Positions 8,680-22,567 of a DNA stretch of 64,000 nt are shown here, one piece after another. The DNA is taken from contig JAZAQT010000616.1 of the NCBI GenBank assembly GCA_036417435.1, forward strand, positions 248,001 through 312,000, read 5' to 3'. Under the pieces are notes generated by a model. That model was not told the origin of the DNA. It saw nothing but the letters and a program-made list of their open reading frames with translations, and made no database searches. A program made the translations under genes and the position numbers. The stretch is from Inia geoffrensis (Eukaryota; Chordata; Mammalia; Artiodactyla; Iniidae). Within the stretch, counting starts at the first letter, position 1; each line of letters begins with the position of its first letter.

Positions 8680-10415
8680 AAAGGAGATCTTTGGCACTGT
8701 AACTCACAATCCTGCAGAGTTCCAAATGACCCCTATCATCCAAAAATTTATTGAAGGAAGGCTGTGAAGAGGACTTGAACGCGACGCAGAATTGCAGAAA
8801 ACAGATATCAGGGGGTAGATAAGAATCGCTCTGAAAGCGTAGGAAAAGAGGCAGCAGTTCGACAGTGATGCACTTGGCCAAAAAGGGCGTATGCGTTTTT
8901 TCCTGAATATATTCAGGAAAAAACGCATACGCCCTTTTTGGGCAACCAAGCAAGCCTGCAATGGAAATCCGCACTACAAGGAAGTCTCACTTCCCACCGA
9001 TCTAAAGGGCCGTCCGAAAAAAGTGTAAAATCCAGAGAGGCAGGACAGGCCGTGGAGAACCGGCAGCCTTGTTATGCTGATGAGCGGGATGTAAATTGCC
9101 AACAACCACTCTGGAGAAGTGGATGGTGTTTCCTGGAACAAATAAAAAACCAAGCTAGAGAGCCTAGGGCACTTCCACTTATGGTGCTATAGATTTGGAA
9201 AATTTAAATGAAAAAGACACAGCCACACCAAAGTTTGGGGCTGCTCTGTGTACGGGATCCTTGACTATGGTACAACTTTAATAGCCCAGAAAGAGAAAAA
9301 TGGATATAGAAGTTGTGGTACATCCCTACAATGGAATATCACTCAACAATGAAATCCATGGCAACACACCAGTAGCAGCATAATGAGAGGATTTAGTTAT
9401 GATGATTCTAAGTGAAATAAGTCACACAGAAAAAGAAACATCATAAGATATCACTAATACCGGGAATGTAAACACGGCTACGTGTGAACTGCATTACAAA
9501 ACACAACAGAGTCTCACATTTACAAAAGAAACTTATGCTTGCTTAAGGGGAAAGGAGAGTGGGGAGGCTGCATAAAACCAGAGGTTCATATTAGGACAGA
9601 TACCATTCCATAAGCCAAATATATATTAGACAAGACCAACTCCTTGCTCAACGAAATGGACTCAACACCCTGTATTCAAAACCTAGGAATATGCCTGACT
9701 ATGAAGAAAATTAAAACCCATACATTTATAGGTCTCCATAAGAAAATCATTTGTGTACAGCACCATACACACAGCAGTGTCAATAAGCTAAATCCCCTTA
9801 TAAAAATAAATTTGAAAAACAAAACACAAGGACTGTGAAATAGAGAGAAATTCTTAAATAAGTCCTTCAGGGCTTGTGAGGAATCTTGGATTTACCACCT
9901 CTACATCCACAGCTGTGGGAGAGATAAGGCTGGACACTTGGGGCTGATAGTATTGGTGAGGGAATGCAGACCCTTTGAGGTAATGGTGCATGGTTCCCAT
10001 TCCACGGGTCCCAAATCTCCACGTTTAAGGGATTTATCCTTCAGCTAAAATATGCATGGAAAACCCAGAATATGGTCCACGAAGTGATCAGGCATAATTT
10101 CTAAAACTCATCGCCATTTTCGCCCCCTGATACTCGAGTTCGCCGTTCCAGATGCGATATTAACATTCTCCCCACTTGGAGAGTCAGTGCCTTTGACCTC
10201 TTGTTTGGCACAGTTTGCAATTTCTGTGGAAGATGAACAGGAATAAGGAGAACCAATGAGCGGCTAACTCGATGTGTTTGGACGGGCACATTGAACTCTG
10301 ATTTCCCTACAGGAAGAAGAATTCACCAAAGGCTCAGCGGGCCATGCCGGAACGAGATTAGGGCCTGAAGCAATTCTTCGGGTTTTCGGTCAGCTCACAA
10401 GAAAGCGAGTTGAGA
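8680..10415 (+). repeat. Satellite monomer 6 (1,736 bp)
   Basis: Palindrome 8874-8945 has one mismatch (TTTTTGGGCAACC, base 8942). L1-derived part 8957-9829. Private changes include GATCTAAAG, GATGAGCGGG, CAACAACCAC, AGATTTGGAAA, GACCAACTCC and CCCTGTATT. It shares CAGCTGTGGG with units 2 and 4. Confidence 0.97.
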
Positions 10416-12151
10416 AAAGGAGATCTTTGGCACTGTAACTCACAATCCTGCAGAGTTCCAAATGACCCCTATCATCCAAAAATTTATTGAAGGAAGGCTG
10501 TGAAGAGGACTTGAACGCGACGCAGAATTGCAGAAAACAGATATCAGGGGGTAGATAAGAATTGCTCTGAAAGCGTAGGAAAAGAGGCAGCAGTTCGACA
10601 GTGATGCACTTGGCCAAAAAGGGCGTATGCGTTTTTTCCTGAATATATTCAGGAAAAAACGCATAGGCACTTTTTGGCCAACCAAGCAAGCCTGCAATGG
10701 AAATCCGCACTACAAGGAAGTCTCACTTCCCACCGATCCAAAGGGCCGTCCGAAAAAAGTGTAAAATCCAGAGAGGCAGGACAGGCCGTGGAGAACCGGC
10801 AGCCTTGTTATGCTGATGGGCAGGATGTAAATTGCCAACAGCCACTCTGGAGAAGTGGATGGTGTTTCCTGGAACAAAGAAAAAACCAAGCTAGAGAGCC
10901 TAGGGCACTTCCACTTATGGTGCTATAGATTCGGAAAATTTAAATGAAAAAGACACAGCCACACCAAAGTTTGGGGCTGCTCTGTGTACGGGATCCTTGA
11001 CTATGGTACAACTTTAATAGCCCAGAAAGAGAAAAATGGATATAGAAGTTGTGGTACATCCCTACAATGGAATATCACTCAACAATGAAATCCATGGCAA
11101 CACACCAGTAGCAGCATAATGACAGGATTTAGTTATGATGATTCTAAGTGAAATAAGTCACACAGAAAAAGAAACATCATAAGATATCACTAATACCGGG
11201 AATGTAAACACGGCTACGTGTGAACTGCATTACAAAACACAACAGAGTCTCACATTTACAAAAGAAACTTATGCTTGCTTAAGGGGAAAGGAGAGTGGGG
11301 AGGCTGCATAAAACCAGAGGTTCACATTAGGACAGATACCATTCCATAAGCCAAATATATATTAGACAAGACCTACTCCTTGCTCAACGAAATGGACTCA
11401 ACACCCCGTATTCAAAACCTTGGAATATGCCTGACTATGAAGAAAATTAAAACCCATACATTTATAGGTCTCCATAAGAAAATCATTTGTGTACAGCACC
11501 ATACACACAGCAGTGTCAATAAGCTAAATCCCCTTATAAAAATAAATTTGAAAAACAAAACACAAGGACTGTGAAATAGAGAGAAATTCTTAAATAAGTC
11601 CTTCAGGGCTTGTGAGGAATCTTGGATTTACCACCTCTACATCCACAGCTGGGGGAGAGATAAGGCTGGACACTTGGGGCTGATACTATTGGTGAGGGAA
11701 TGCAGACCCTTTGAGGTAATGGTGCATGGTTCCCATTCCACGGGTCCCAAATCTCCACGTTTAAGGGATTTATCCTTCAGCTAAAATATGCATGGAAAAC
11801 CCAGAATATGGTCCACGAAGTGATCAGGCATAATTTCTAAAACTCATCGCCATTTTCGCCCCCTGATACTCGAGTTCGCCGTTCCAGATGCGATATTAAC
11901 ATTCTCCCCACTTGGAGAGTCAGTGCCTTTGACGTCTTGTTTGGCACAGTTTGCAATTTCTGTGGAAGATGAACAGGAATAAGGAGAACCAATGAGCGGC
12001 TAACTCGATGTGTTTGGACGGGCACATTGAACTCTGATTTCCCTACAGGAAGAAGAATTCACCAAAGGCTCAGCGGGCCATGCCGGAACGAGATTAGGGC
12101 CTGAAGCAATTCCTCGGGTTTTCGGTCAGCTCACAAGAAAGCGAGTTGAGA
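10416..12151 (+). repeat. Satellite monomer 7 (1,736 bp)
   Basis: Palindrome 10610-10681 has two mismatches in the right arm (GCATAGGCACTTTTT). L1-derived part 10693-11565. Private GGGCAGGATG and GACGTCTTG. The TTCCTCGGG near 12112 marks the left side of the duplicated block of monomers 8-9. Confidence 0.97.
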
Positions 12152-14820
12152 AAAGGAGATCTTTGGCACTGTAACTCACAATCCTGCAGAGTTCCAAATG
12201 ACCCCTATCATCCAAAAATTTATTGAAGGAAGGCTGTGAAGAGGACTTGAACGCGACGCAGAATTGCAGAAAACAGACATCAGGGGGTAGATAAGAATTG
12301 CTCTGAAAGCGTAGGAAAAGAGGCAGCAGTTCGACAGTGATGCACTTGGCCAAAAAGGGCGTATGCGTTTTTTCCTGAATATATTCAGGAAAAAACGCAT
12401 ACGCCCTTTTTGGCCAACCAAGCAAGCCTGCAATGGAAATCCGCACTACAAGGAAGTCTCACTTCTCACCGATCCAAAGGGCCGTCCGAAAAAAGTGTAA
12501 AATCCAGAGAGGCAGGACAGGCCGTGGAGAACCGGCAGCCTTTTTATGCTGATGGGCGGGATGTAAATTGCCAACAGCCACTCTGGAGAAGTGGATGGTG
12601 TTTCCTGGAACAAAGAAAAAACCAAGCTAGAGAGCCTAGGGCACTTCCACTTATGGTGCTATAGATTCGGAAAATTTAAATGAAAAAGGCACAGCCACAC
12701 CAAAGTTTGGGGCTGCTCTGTGTACGGGATCCTTGACTATGGTACAACTTTAATAGCCCAGAAAGAGAAAAATGGATATAGAAGTTGTGGTACATCCCTA
12801 CAATGGAATATCACTCAACAATGAAATCCATGGCAACACACCAGTAGCAGCATAATGACAGGATTTAGTTATGATGATTCTAAGTGAAATAAGTCACACA
12901 GAAAAAGAAACATCATAAGATATCACTAATACCGGGAATGTAAACACGGCTACGTGTGAACTGCATTACAAAACACAACAGAGTCTCACATTTACAAAAG
13001 AAACTTATGCTTGCTTAAGGGGAAAGGAGAGTGGGGAGGCTGCATAAAACCAGAGGTTCACATTAGGACAGATACCATTCCATAAGCCAAATATATATTA
13101 GACAAGACCTACTCCTTGCTCAACCAAATGGACTCAACACCCAGTATTCAAAACCTTGAAATATGCCTGACTATGAAGAAAATTAAAACCCATACATTTA
13201 TAGGTCTCCATAAGAAAATCATTTGTGTACAGCACCATACACACAGCAGTGTCAATAAGCTAAATCCCCATATAAAAATAAATTTGAAAAACAAAACACA
13301 AGGACTGTGAAATAGAGAGAAATTCTTAAATAAGTCCTTCAGGGCTTGTGAGGAATCTGGGATTTACCACCTCTACATCCACAGCTGGGGGAGAGATAAG
13401 GCTGGACACTTGGGGCTGATAGTATTGGTGAGGGAATGCAGACCCTTTGAGGTAATGGTGCATGGTTCCCATTCCACGGGTCCCAAATCTCCACGTTTAA
13501 GGGATTTATCCTTCAGCTAAAATATGCATGGAAAACCCAGAATATGGTCCACGAAGTGATCAGGCATAATTTCTAAAACTCATCGCCATTTTCGCCCCCT
13601 GATACTCGAGTTCACCGTTCCAGATGCGATATTAACATTCTCCCCACTTGGAGAGTCAGTGCCTTTGACCTCTTGTTTGGCACAGTTTGCAATTTCTGTG
13701 GAAGATGAACAGGAATAAGGAGAACCAATGAGCGGCTAACTCGATGTGTTTGGACGGGCACATTGAACTCTGATTTCCCTACAGGAAGAAGAATTCACCA
13801 AAGGCTCAGCGGGCCATGCCGGAACGAGATTAGGGCCTGAAGCAATTCTTCGGGTTTTCGGTCAGCTCACAAGAAAGCGAGTTGAGAAAAGGAGATCTTT
13901 GGCACTGTAACTCACAATGCTGCAGAGTTCCAAATGACCCCTATCATCCAAAAATTTATTGAAGGAAGGCTGTGAAGAGGACTTGAACGCGACGCAGAAT
14001 TGCAGAAAACAGATATCAGGGGGTAGATAAGAATTGCTCTGAAAGCGTAGGAAAAGAGGCAGCAGTTCGACAGTAATGCACTTGGCCAAAAAGAGTGTAT
14101 GCGTTTTTTCCTGAATATATTCAGGAAAAAACGCATACGCCCTTTTTGGCCAACCAAGCAAGCCTGCAATGGAAATCCGCACTACAAGGAAGTCTCACTT
14201 CCCACCGATCCAAAGGGCCGTCCGAAAAAAGTGTAAAATCCAGAGAGGCAGGACAGGCCGTGGAGAACCAGCAGCCTTGTTATGCTGATGGGCGGGATGT
14301 AAATTGCCAACAGCCACTCTGGAGAAGTGGATGGTGTTTCCTGGAACAAAGAAAAAACCAAGCTAGAGCGCCTAGGGCACTTCCACTTATGGTGCTATAG
14401 ATTCGGAAAATTTAAATGAAAAAGACACAGCCACACCAAAGTTTGGGGCTGCTCTGTGTACGGGATCCTTGACTATGGTACAACTTTAATAGCCCAGAAA
14501 CAGAAAAATGGATATAGAAGTTGTGGTACATCCCTACAATGGAATATCCCTCAACAATGAAATCCATGGCAACACACCAGTAGCAGCATAATGACAGGAT
14601 TTAGTTATGATGATTCTAAGTGAAATAAGTCACACAGAAAAAGAAACATCATAAGATATCACTAATACCGGGAATGTAAACACGGCTACGTGTGAACTGC
14701 ATTACAAAACACAACAGAGTCTCACATTTACAAAAGAAACTTATGCTTGCTTAAGGGGAAAGGAGAGTGGGGAGGCTGCATAAAACCAGAGGTTCACATT
14801 AGGACAGATACCATTCCATA
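12112..14820 (+). repeat. Duplicated two-monomer block, copy A
   Basis: From TTCCTCGGG near 12112 to CCATAAACC near 14820 this block shares at least ten rare variants with 15584-18292, at an offset of exactly 3,472 bp (two units). Outside these limits the shared variants stop (GACGTCTTG on the left, TTCACATT against TTCATATT on the right), so the true ends lie within a few hundred bases. Confidence 0.85.
12152..13887 (+). repeat. Satellite monomer 8 (1,736 bp), duplicated as monomer 10
   Basis: Perfect palindrome 12346-12417; L1-derived part 12429-13301. It shares with monomer 10 AACAGACATCAGG, CACTTCTCACCG, AAAAAGGCACAGCC, CCTTGAAATATG, GAATCTGGGATT and GTTCACCGTTCC. The private CCTTTTTATG near 12539 must postdate the duplication. 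Confidence 0.97.
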
Positions 14821-15623
14821 AACCAAATATATATTAGACAAGACCTACTCCTTGCTCAACGAAATGAACTCAACACCCCGTATTCAAAACCTAGGAATAT
14901 GCCTGACTATGAAGAAAATTAAAACCCATACATTTATAGGTCTCCATAAGAAAATCATTTGTGTACAGCACCATACACACAGCAGTGTCAATAAGCTAAA
15001 TCCCCTTATAAAAATAAATTTGAAAAACAAAACACAAGGACTGTGAAATAGAGAGAAATTCTTAAATAAGTCCTTCAGGGCTTGTGAGGAATCTTGGATT
15101 TACCACCTCTACATCCACAGCTGGGGGAGAGATAAGGCTGGACACTTGGGGCTGATACTATTGGTGAGGGAATGCAGACCCTTTGAGGTAATGGTGCATG
15201 GTTCCCATTCCACGGGTCCCAAATCTCCACGTTTAAGGGATTTATCCTTCAGCTAAAATATGCATGGAAAACCCAGAATATGGTCCACGAAGTGATCAGG
15301 CATAATTTCTAAAACTCATCGCCATTTTCGCCCCCTGATACTCGAGTTCGCCGTTCCAGATGCGATATTAACATTCTCCCCACTTGGAGAGTCAGTGCCT
15401 TTGACCTCTTGTTTGGCACAGTTTGCAATTTCTGTGGAAGATGAACAGGAATAAGGAGAACCAATGAGCGGCTAACTCGATGTGTTTGGACGGGCACATT
15501 GAACTCTGATTTCCCTACAGGAAGAAGAATTCACCAAAGGCTCAGCGGGCCATGCCGGAACGAGATTAGGGCCTGAAGCAATTTCTCGGGTTTTCGGTCA
15601 GCTCACAAGAAAGCGAGTTGAGA
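13888..15623 (+). repeat. Satellite monomer 9 (1,736 bp), duplicated as monomer 11
   Basis: Palindrome 14082-14153 has two left-arm mismatches (AAAAAGAGTGTATGC); monomer 11 has only the first of them. L1-derived part 14165-15037. Shared with 11: CAATGCTGCAG, GACAGTAATGC, CTAGAGCGCC, TATCCCTCAAC and CCATAAACC. Confidence 0.97.
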
Positions 15624-18292
15624 AAAGGAGATCTTTGGCACTGTAACTCACAATCCTGCAGAGTTCCAAATGACCCCTATCATCCAAAAATTTATTGAAG
15701 GAAGGCTGTGAAGAGGACTTGAACGCGACGCAGAATTGCAGAAAACAGACATCAGGGGGTAGATAAGAATTGCTCTGAAAGCGTAGGAAAAGAGGCAGCA
15801 GTTCGACAGTGATGCACTTGGCCAAAAAGGGCGTATGCGTTTTTTCCTGAATATATTCAGGAAAAAACGCATACGCCCTTTTTGGCCAACCAAGCAAGCC
15901 TGCAATGGAAATCCGCACTACAAGGAAGTCTCACTTCTCACCGATCCAAAGGGCCGTCCGAAAAAAGTGTAAAATCCAGAGAGGCAGGACAGGCCGTGGA
16001 GAACCGGCAGCCTTGTTATGCTGATGGGCGGGATGTAAATTGCCAACAGCCACTCTGGAGAAGTGGATGGTGTTTCCTGGAACAAAGAAAAAACCAAGCT
16101 AGAGAGCCTAGGGCACTTCCACTTATGGTGCTATAGATTCGGAAAATTTAAATGAAAAAGGCACAGCCACACCAAAGTTTGGGGCTGCTCTGTGTACGGG
16201 ATCCTTGACTATGGTACAACTTTAATAGCCCAGAAAGAGAAAAATGGATATAGAAGTTGTGGTACATCCCTACAATGGAATATCACTCAACAATGAAATC
16301 CATGGCAACACACCAGTAGCAGCATAATGACAGGATTTAGTTATGATGATTCTAAGTGAAATAAGTCACACAGAAAAAGAAACATCATAAGATATCACTA
16401 ATACCGGGAATGTAAACACGGCTACGTGTGAACTGCATTACAAAACACAACAGAGTCTCACATTTACAAAAGAAACTTATGCTTGCTTAAGGGGAAAGGA
16501 GAGTGGGGAGGCTGCATAAAACCAGAGGTTCACATTAGGACAGATACCATTCCATAAGCCAAATATATATTAGACAAGACCTACTCCTTGCTCAACCAAA
16601 TGGACTCAACACCCAGTATTCAAAACCTTGAAATATGCCTGACTATGAAGAAAATTAAAACCCATACATTTATAGGTCTCCATAAGAAAATCATTTGTGT
16701 ACAGCACCATACACACAGCAGTGTCAATAAGCTAAATCCCCATATAAAAATAAATTTGAAAAACAAAACACAAGGACTGTGAAATAGAGAGAAATTCTTA
16801 AATAAGTCCTTCAGGGCTTGTGAGGAATCTGGGATTTACCACCTCTACATCCACAGCTGGGGGAGAGATAAGGCTGGACACTTGGGGCTGATAGTATTGG
16901 TGAGGGAATGCAGACCCTTTGAGGTAATGGTGCATGGTTCCCATTCCACGGGTCCCAAATCTCCACGTTTAAGGGATTTATCCTTCAGCTAAAATATGCA
17001 TGGAAAACCCAGAATATGGTCCACGAAGTGATCAGGCATAATTTCTAAAACTCATCGCCATTTTCGCCCCCTGATACTCGAGTTCACCGTTCCAGATGCG
17101 ATATTAACATTCTCCCCACTTGGAGAGTCAGTGCCTTTGACCTCTTGTTTGGCACAGTTTGCAATTTCTGTGGAAGATGAACAGGAATAAGGAGAACCAA
17201 TGAGCGGCTAACTCGATGTGTTTGGACGGGCACATTGAACTCTGATTTCCCTACAGGAAGAAGAATTCACCAAAGGCTCAGCGGGCCATGCCGGAACGAG
17301 ATTAGGGCCTGAAGCAATTCTTCGGGTTTTCGGTCAGCTCACAAGAAAGCGAGTTGAGAAAAGGAGATCTTTGGCACTGTAACTCACAATGCTGCAGAGT
17401 TCCAAATGACCCCTATCATCCAAAAATTTATTGAAGGAAGGCTGTGAAGAGGACTTGAACGCGACGCAGAATTGCAGAAAACAGATATCAGGGGGTAGAT
17501 AAGAATTGCTCTGAAAGCGTAGGAAAAGAGGCAGCAGTTCGACAGTAATGCACTTGGCCAAAAAGAGCGTATGCGTTTTTTCCTGAATATATTCAGGAAA
17601 AAACGCATACGCCCTTTTTGGCCAACCAAGCAAGCCTGCAATGGAAATCCGCACTACAAGGAAGTCTCACTTCCCACCGATCCAAAGGGCCGTCCGAAAA
17701 AAGTGTAAAATCCAGAGAGGCAGGACAGGCCGTGGAGAACCGGCAGCCTTGTTATGCTGATGGGCGGGATGTAAATTGCCAACAGCCACTCTGGAGAAGT
17801 GGATGGTGTTTCCTGGAACAAAGAAAAAACCAAGCTAGAGCGCCTAGGGCACTTCCACTTATGGTGCTATAGATTCGGAAAATTTAAATGAAAAAGACAC
17901 AGCCACACCAAAGTTTGGGGCTGCTCTGTGTACGGGATCCTTGACTATGGTACAACTTTAATAGCCCAGAATCAGAAAAATGGATATAGAAGTTGTGGTA
18001 CATCCCTACAATGGAATATCCCTCAACAATGAAATCCATGGCAACACACCAGTAGCAGCATAATGACAGGATTTAGTTATGATGATTCTAAGTGAAATAA
18101 GTCACACAGAAAAAGAAACATCATAAGATATCACTAATACCGGGAATGTAAACACGGCTACGTGTGAACTGCATTACAAAACACAGCAGAGTCTCACATT
18201 TACAAAAGAAACTTATGCTTGCTTAAGGGGAAAGGAGAGTGGGGAGGCTGCATAAAACCAGAGGTTCATATTAGGACAGATACCATTCCATA
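15584..18292 (+). repeat. Duplicated two-monomer block, copy B
   Basis: Partner of the block at 12112-14820. Each copy has a few private changes on top of shared ones, such as TTTTTATG in copy A and AATCAG in copy B, so the duplication is recent but not brand new. Confidence 0.85.
15624..17359 (+). repeat. Satellite monomer 10 (1,736 bp), copy of monomer 8
   Basis: Perfect palindrome 15818-15889; L1-derived part 15901-16773. It carries all the marker variants of monomer 8 except the private TTTTTATG. Confidence 0.97.
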
Positions 18293-19095
18293 AACCAAAT
18301 ATATATTAGACAAGACCTACTCCTTGCTCAACGAAATGGACTCAACACCCCGTATTCAAAACCTAGGAATATGCCTGACTATGAAGAAAATTAAAACCCA
18401 TACATTTATAGGTCTCCATAAGAAAATCATTTGTGTACAGCACCATACACACAGCAGTGTCAATAAGCTAAATCCACTTATAAAAATAAATTTGAAAAAC
18501 AAAACACAAGGACTGTGAAATAGAGAGAAATTCTTAAATAAGTCCTTCAGGGCTTGTGAGGAATCTTGGATTAACCACCTCTACATCCACAGCTGGGGGA
18601 GAGATAAGGCTGGACACTTGGGGCTGATAGTATTGGTGAGGGAATGCAGACCCTTTGAGGTAATGGTGCATGGTTCCCATTCCACGGGTCCCAAATCTCC
18701 ACGTTTAAGGGATTTATCCTTCAGCTAAAATATGCATGGAAAACCCAGAATATGGTCCACGAAGTGATCAGGCATAATTTCTAAAACTCATCGCCATTTT
18801 CGCCCCCTGATACTCGAGTTCGCCGTTCCAGATGCGATATTAACATTCTCCCCACTTGGAGAGTCAGTGCCTTTGACCTCTTGTTTGGCACAGTTTGCAA
18901 TTTCTGTGGAAGATGAACAGGAATAAGGAGAACCAATGAGCGGCTAACTCGATGTGTTTGGACGGGCACATTGTACTGTGATTTCCCTACAGGAAGAAGA
19001 ATTCACCAAAGGCTCAGCGGGCCATGCCGGAACGAGATTAGGGCCTGAAGCAATTCTTCGGGTTTTCGGTCAGCTTACAAGAAAGCGAGTTGAGA
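17360..19095 (+). repeat. Satellite monomer 11 (1,736 bp), copy of monomer 9
   Basis: Palindrome 17554-17625 has one left-arm mismatch (AAAAAGAGCG). L1-derived part 17637-18509. It matches monomer 9 up to CCATAAACC near 18290, then diverges. Private: AGAATCAGAAAA, AAATCCACTT, GGATTAACC, TTGTACTGTG and CAGCTTACAAG. Confidence 0.97.
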
Positions 19096-20831
19096 AAAGG
19101 AGATCTTTGGCACTGTAACTCACAATCCTGCAGAGTTCCAAATGACCCCTATCATCCAAAAATTTATTGAAGGAAGGCTGTGAAGAGGACTTGAACGTGA
19201 CGCAGAATTGCAGAAAACAGATATCAGGGGGTAGATAAGAATTGCTCTGAAAGCGTAGGAAAAGAGGCAGCAGTTAGACAGTGATGCACTTGGCCAAAAA
19301 GGGCGTATGCGTTTTTTCCTGAATATATTCAGGAAAAAACGCACACGCCCTTTTTGGCCAACCAAGCAAGCCTGCAATGGAAATCCGCACTACAAGGAAG
19401 TCTCACTTCCCACCGATCCAAAGGGCCGTCCGAAAAAAGTGTAAAATCCAGAGAGGCAGGACAGGCCGTGGAGAACCGGCAGCCTTGTTATGCTGATGGG
19501 CGGGATGTAAATTGCCAACAGCCACTCTGGAGAAGTGGATGGTGTTTCCTGGAACAAAGAAAAAACCAAGCTAGAGAGCCTAGGGCACTTCCACTTATGG
19601 TGCTATAGATTCGGAAAATTTAAATGAAAAAGACACAGCCACACCAAAGTTTGGGGCTGCTCTGTGTACGGGATCCTTGACTATGGTACAACTTTAATAG
19701 CCCAGAAAGAGAAAAATGGATATAGAAGTTGTGGTACATCCCTACAATGGAATATCCCTCAACAATGAAATTCATGGCAACACACCAGTAGCAGCATAAT
19801 TACAGGATTTAGTTATGATGATTCTAAGTGAAATAAGTCACACAGAAAAAGAAACATCATAAGATATCACTAATACCGGGAATGTAAACACGGCTACGTG
19901 TGAACTGCATTACAAAACACAACAGAGTCTCACATTTACAAAAGAAACTTATGCTTGCTTAAGGGGAAAGGAGAGTGGGGAGGCTGCATAAAACCAGAGG
20001 TTCACATTAGGACAGATACCATTCCATAAGCCAAATATATATTAGACAAGACCTACTCCTTGCTCAACGAAATGGACTCAACACCCCGTATTCAAAACCT
20101 AGGAATATGCCTGACTATGAAGAAAATTAAAACCCATACATTTATAGGTCTCCATAAGAAAATCATTTGTGTACAGCACCATACACACAGCAGTGTCAAT
20201 AAGCTAAATCCCCTTATAAAAATAAATTTGAAAAACAAAACACAAGGACTGTGAAATAGAGAGAAATTCTTAAATAAGTCCTTCAGGGCTTGTGAGGAAT
20301 CTTGGATTTACCACCTCTACATCCACAGCTGGGGGAGAGATAAGGCTGGACACTTGGGGCTGATACTATTGGTGAGGGAATGCAGACCCTTTGAGGTAAT
20401 GGTGCATGGTTCCCATTCCACGGGTCCCAAATCTCCACGTTTAAGGGATTTATCCTTCAGCTAAAATATGCATGGAAAACCCAGAATATGGTCCACGAAG
20501 TGATCAGGCATAATTTCTAAAACTCATCGCCATTTTCGCCCCCTGATACTCGAGTTCACAGTTCCAGATGCGATATTAACATTCTCCCCACTTGGAGAGT
20601 CAGTGCCTTTGACCTCTTGTTTGGCACAGTTTGCAATTTCTGTGGAAGATGAACAGGAATAAGGAGAACCAATGAGCGGCTAACTCGATGTGTTTGGACG
20701 GGCACATTGAACTCTGATTTCCCTACAGGAAGAAGAATTCACCAAAGGCTCAGCGGGCCATGCCGGAACGAGATTAGGGCCTGAAGCAATTCTTCGGGTT
20801 TTCGGTCAGCTCACAAGAAAGCGAGTTGAGA
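19096..20831 (+). repeat. Satellite monomer 12 (1,736 bp)
   Basis: Palindrome 19290-19361 has one right-arm mismatch (CGCACACGCC, also in unit 17). L1-derived part 19373-20245. Other markers: GAACGTGACG, CAGTTAGACAG, GAAATTCATGG, AATTACAGG. Confidence 0.97.
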
Positions 20832-22567
20832 AAAGGAGATCTTTGGCACTGTAACTCACAATCCTGCAGAGTTCCAAATGACCCCTATCATCCAAAAATT
20901 TATTGAAGGAAGGCTGTGAAGAGGACTTGAACGCGACGCAGAATTGCAGAAAACAGATATCAGGGGGTAGATAAGAATCGCTCTGAAAGCGTAGGAAAAG
21001 AGGCAGCAGTTCGACAGTGATGCACTTGGCCAAAAAGGGCGTATGCATTTTTTCCTGAATATATTCAGGAAAAAACGCATACGCCCTTTTTGGCCAACCA
21101 AGCAAGCCTGCAATGGAAATCCGCACTACAAGGAAGTCTCACTTCCCACCGATCCAAAGGGCCGTCCGAAAAAAGTGTAAAATCCAGAGAGGCAGGACAG
21201 GCCGTGGAGAACCGGCAGCCTTGTTATGCTGATGGGCGGGATGTAAATTGCCAACAGCCACCCTGGAGAAGTGGATGGTGTTTCCTGGAACAAAGAAAAA
21301 ACCAAGCTAGAGAGCCTAGGGCACTTCCACTTATGGTGCTATAGATTCGGAAAATTTAAATGAAAAAGACACAGCCACACCAAAGTTTGGGGCTGCTCTG
21401 TGTACGGGATCCTTGACTATGGTACAACTTTAATAGCCCAGAAAGAGAAAAATGGATATAGAAGTTGTGGTACATCCCTACAATGGAATAACACTCAACA
21501 ATGAAATCCATGGCAACACACCAGTAGCAGCATAATGACAGAATTTAGTTACGATGATTCTAAGTGAAATAAGTCACACAGAAAAAGAAACCTCATAAGA
21601 TATCACTAATACCGGGAATGTAAACACGGCTACGTGTGAACTGCATTACAAAACACAACAGAGTCTCACATTTACAAAAGAAACTTATGCTTGCTTAAGG
21701 GGAAAGGAGAGTGGGGAGGCTGCATAAAAGCAGAGGTTCACATTAGGACAGATACCATTCCATAAGCCAAATATATATTAGACAAGACCTACTCCTTGCT
21801 CAACGAAATGGACTCAACACCCCGTATTCAAAACCTTGGAATATGCCTGACTATAAAGAAAATTAAAACCCATACATTTATAGGTCTCCATAAGAAAATC
21901 ATTTGTGTACAGCACCATACACACAGCAGTGTCAATAAGCTAAATCCCCTTATAAAAATAAATTTGAAAAACAAAACACAAGGACTGTGAAATAGGGAGA
22001 AATTCTTAAATAAGTCCTTCAGGGCTTGTGAGGAATCTTGGATTTACCACCTCTACATCCACAGCTGGGGGAGAGATAAGGCTGGACACTTGGGGCTGAT
22101 AGTATTGGTTAGGGAATGCAGACCCTTTGAGGTAATGGTGCATGGTTCCCATTCCACGGGTCCCAAATCTCCACGTTTAAGGGATTTATCCTTCAGCTAA
22201 AATATGCATGGAAAACCCAGAATATGGTCCACGAAGTGATCAGGCATAATTTCTAAAACTCATCGCCATTTTCGCCCCCTGATACTCGAGTTCGCCGTTC
22301 CAGATGCGATATTAACATTCTCCCCACTTGGAGAGTCAGTGCCTTTGACCTCTTGTTTGGCACAGTTTGCAATTTCTGTGGAAGATGAACAGGAATAAGG
22401 AGAACCAATGAGCGGCTAACTCGATGTGTTTGGACGGGCACATTGAACTCTGATTTCCCTACAGGAAGAAGAATTCACCAAAGGCTCAGCGGGCCATGCC
22501 GGAACGAGATTAGGGCCTGAAGCAATTCTTCGGGTTTGCGGTCAGCTCACAAGAAAGCGAGTTGAGA
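20832..22567 (+). repeat. Satellite monomer 13 (1,736 bp), rich in private variants
   Basis: Palindrome 21026-21097 has one left-arm mismatch (GTATGCATTTTTT). L1-derived part 21109-21981. Private changes are frequent: CCACCCTGG, AATTTAGTTACGATG, AACCTCATAAG, AAAAGCAGAGG, CTATAAAG, TAGGGAG and GGTTAGGGAA. Confidence 0.97.
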
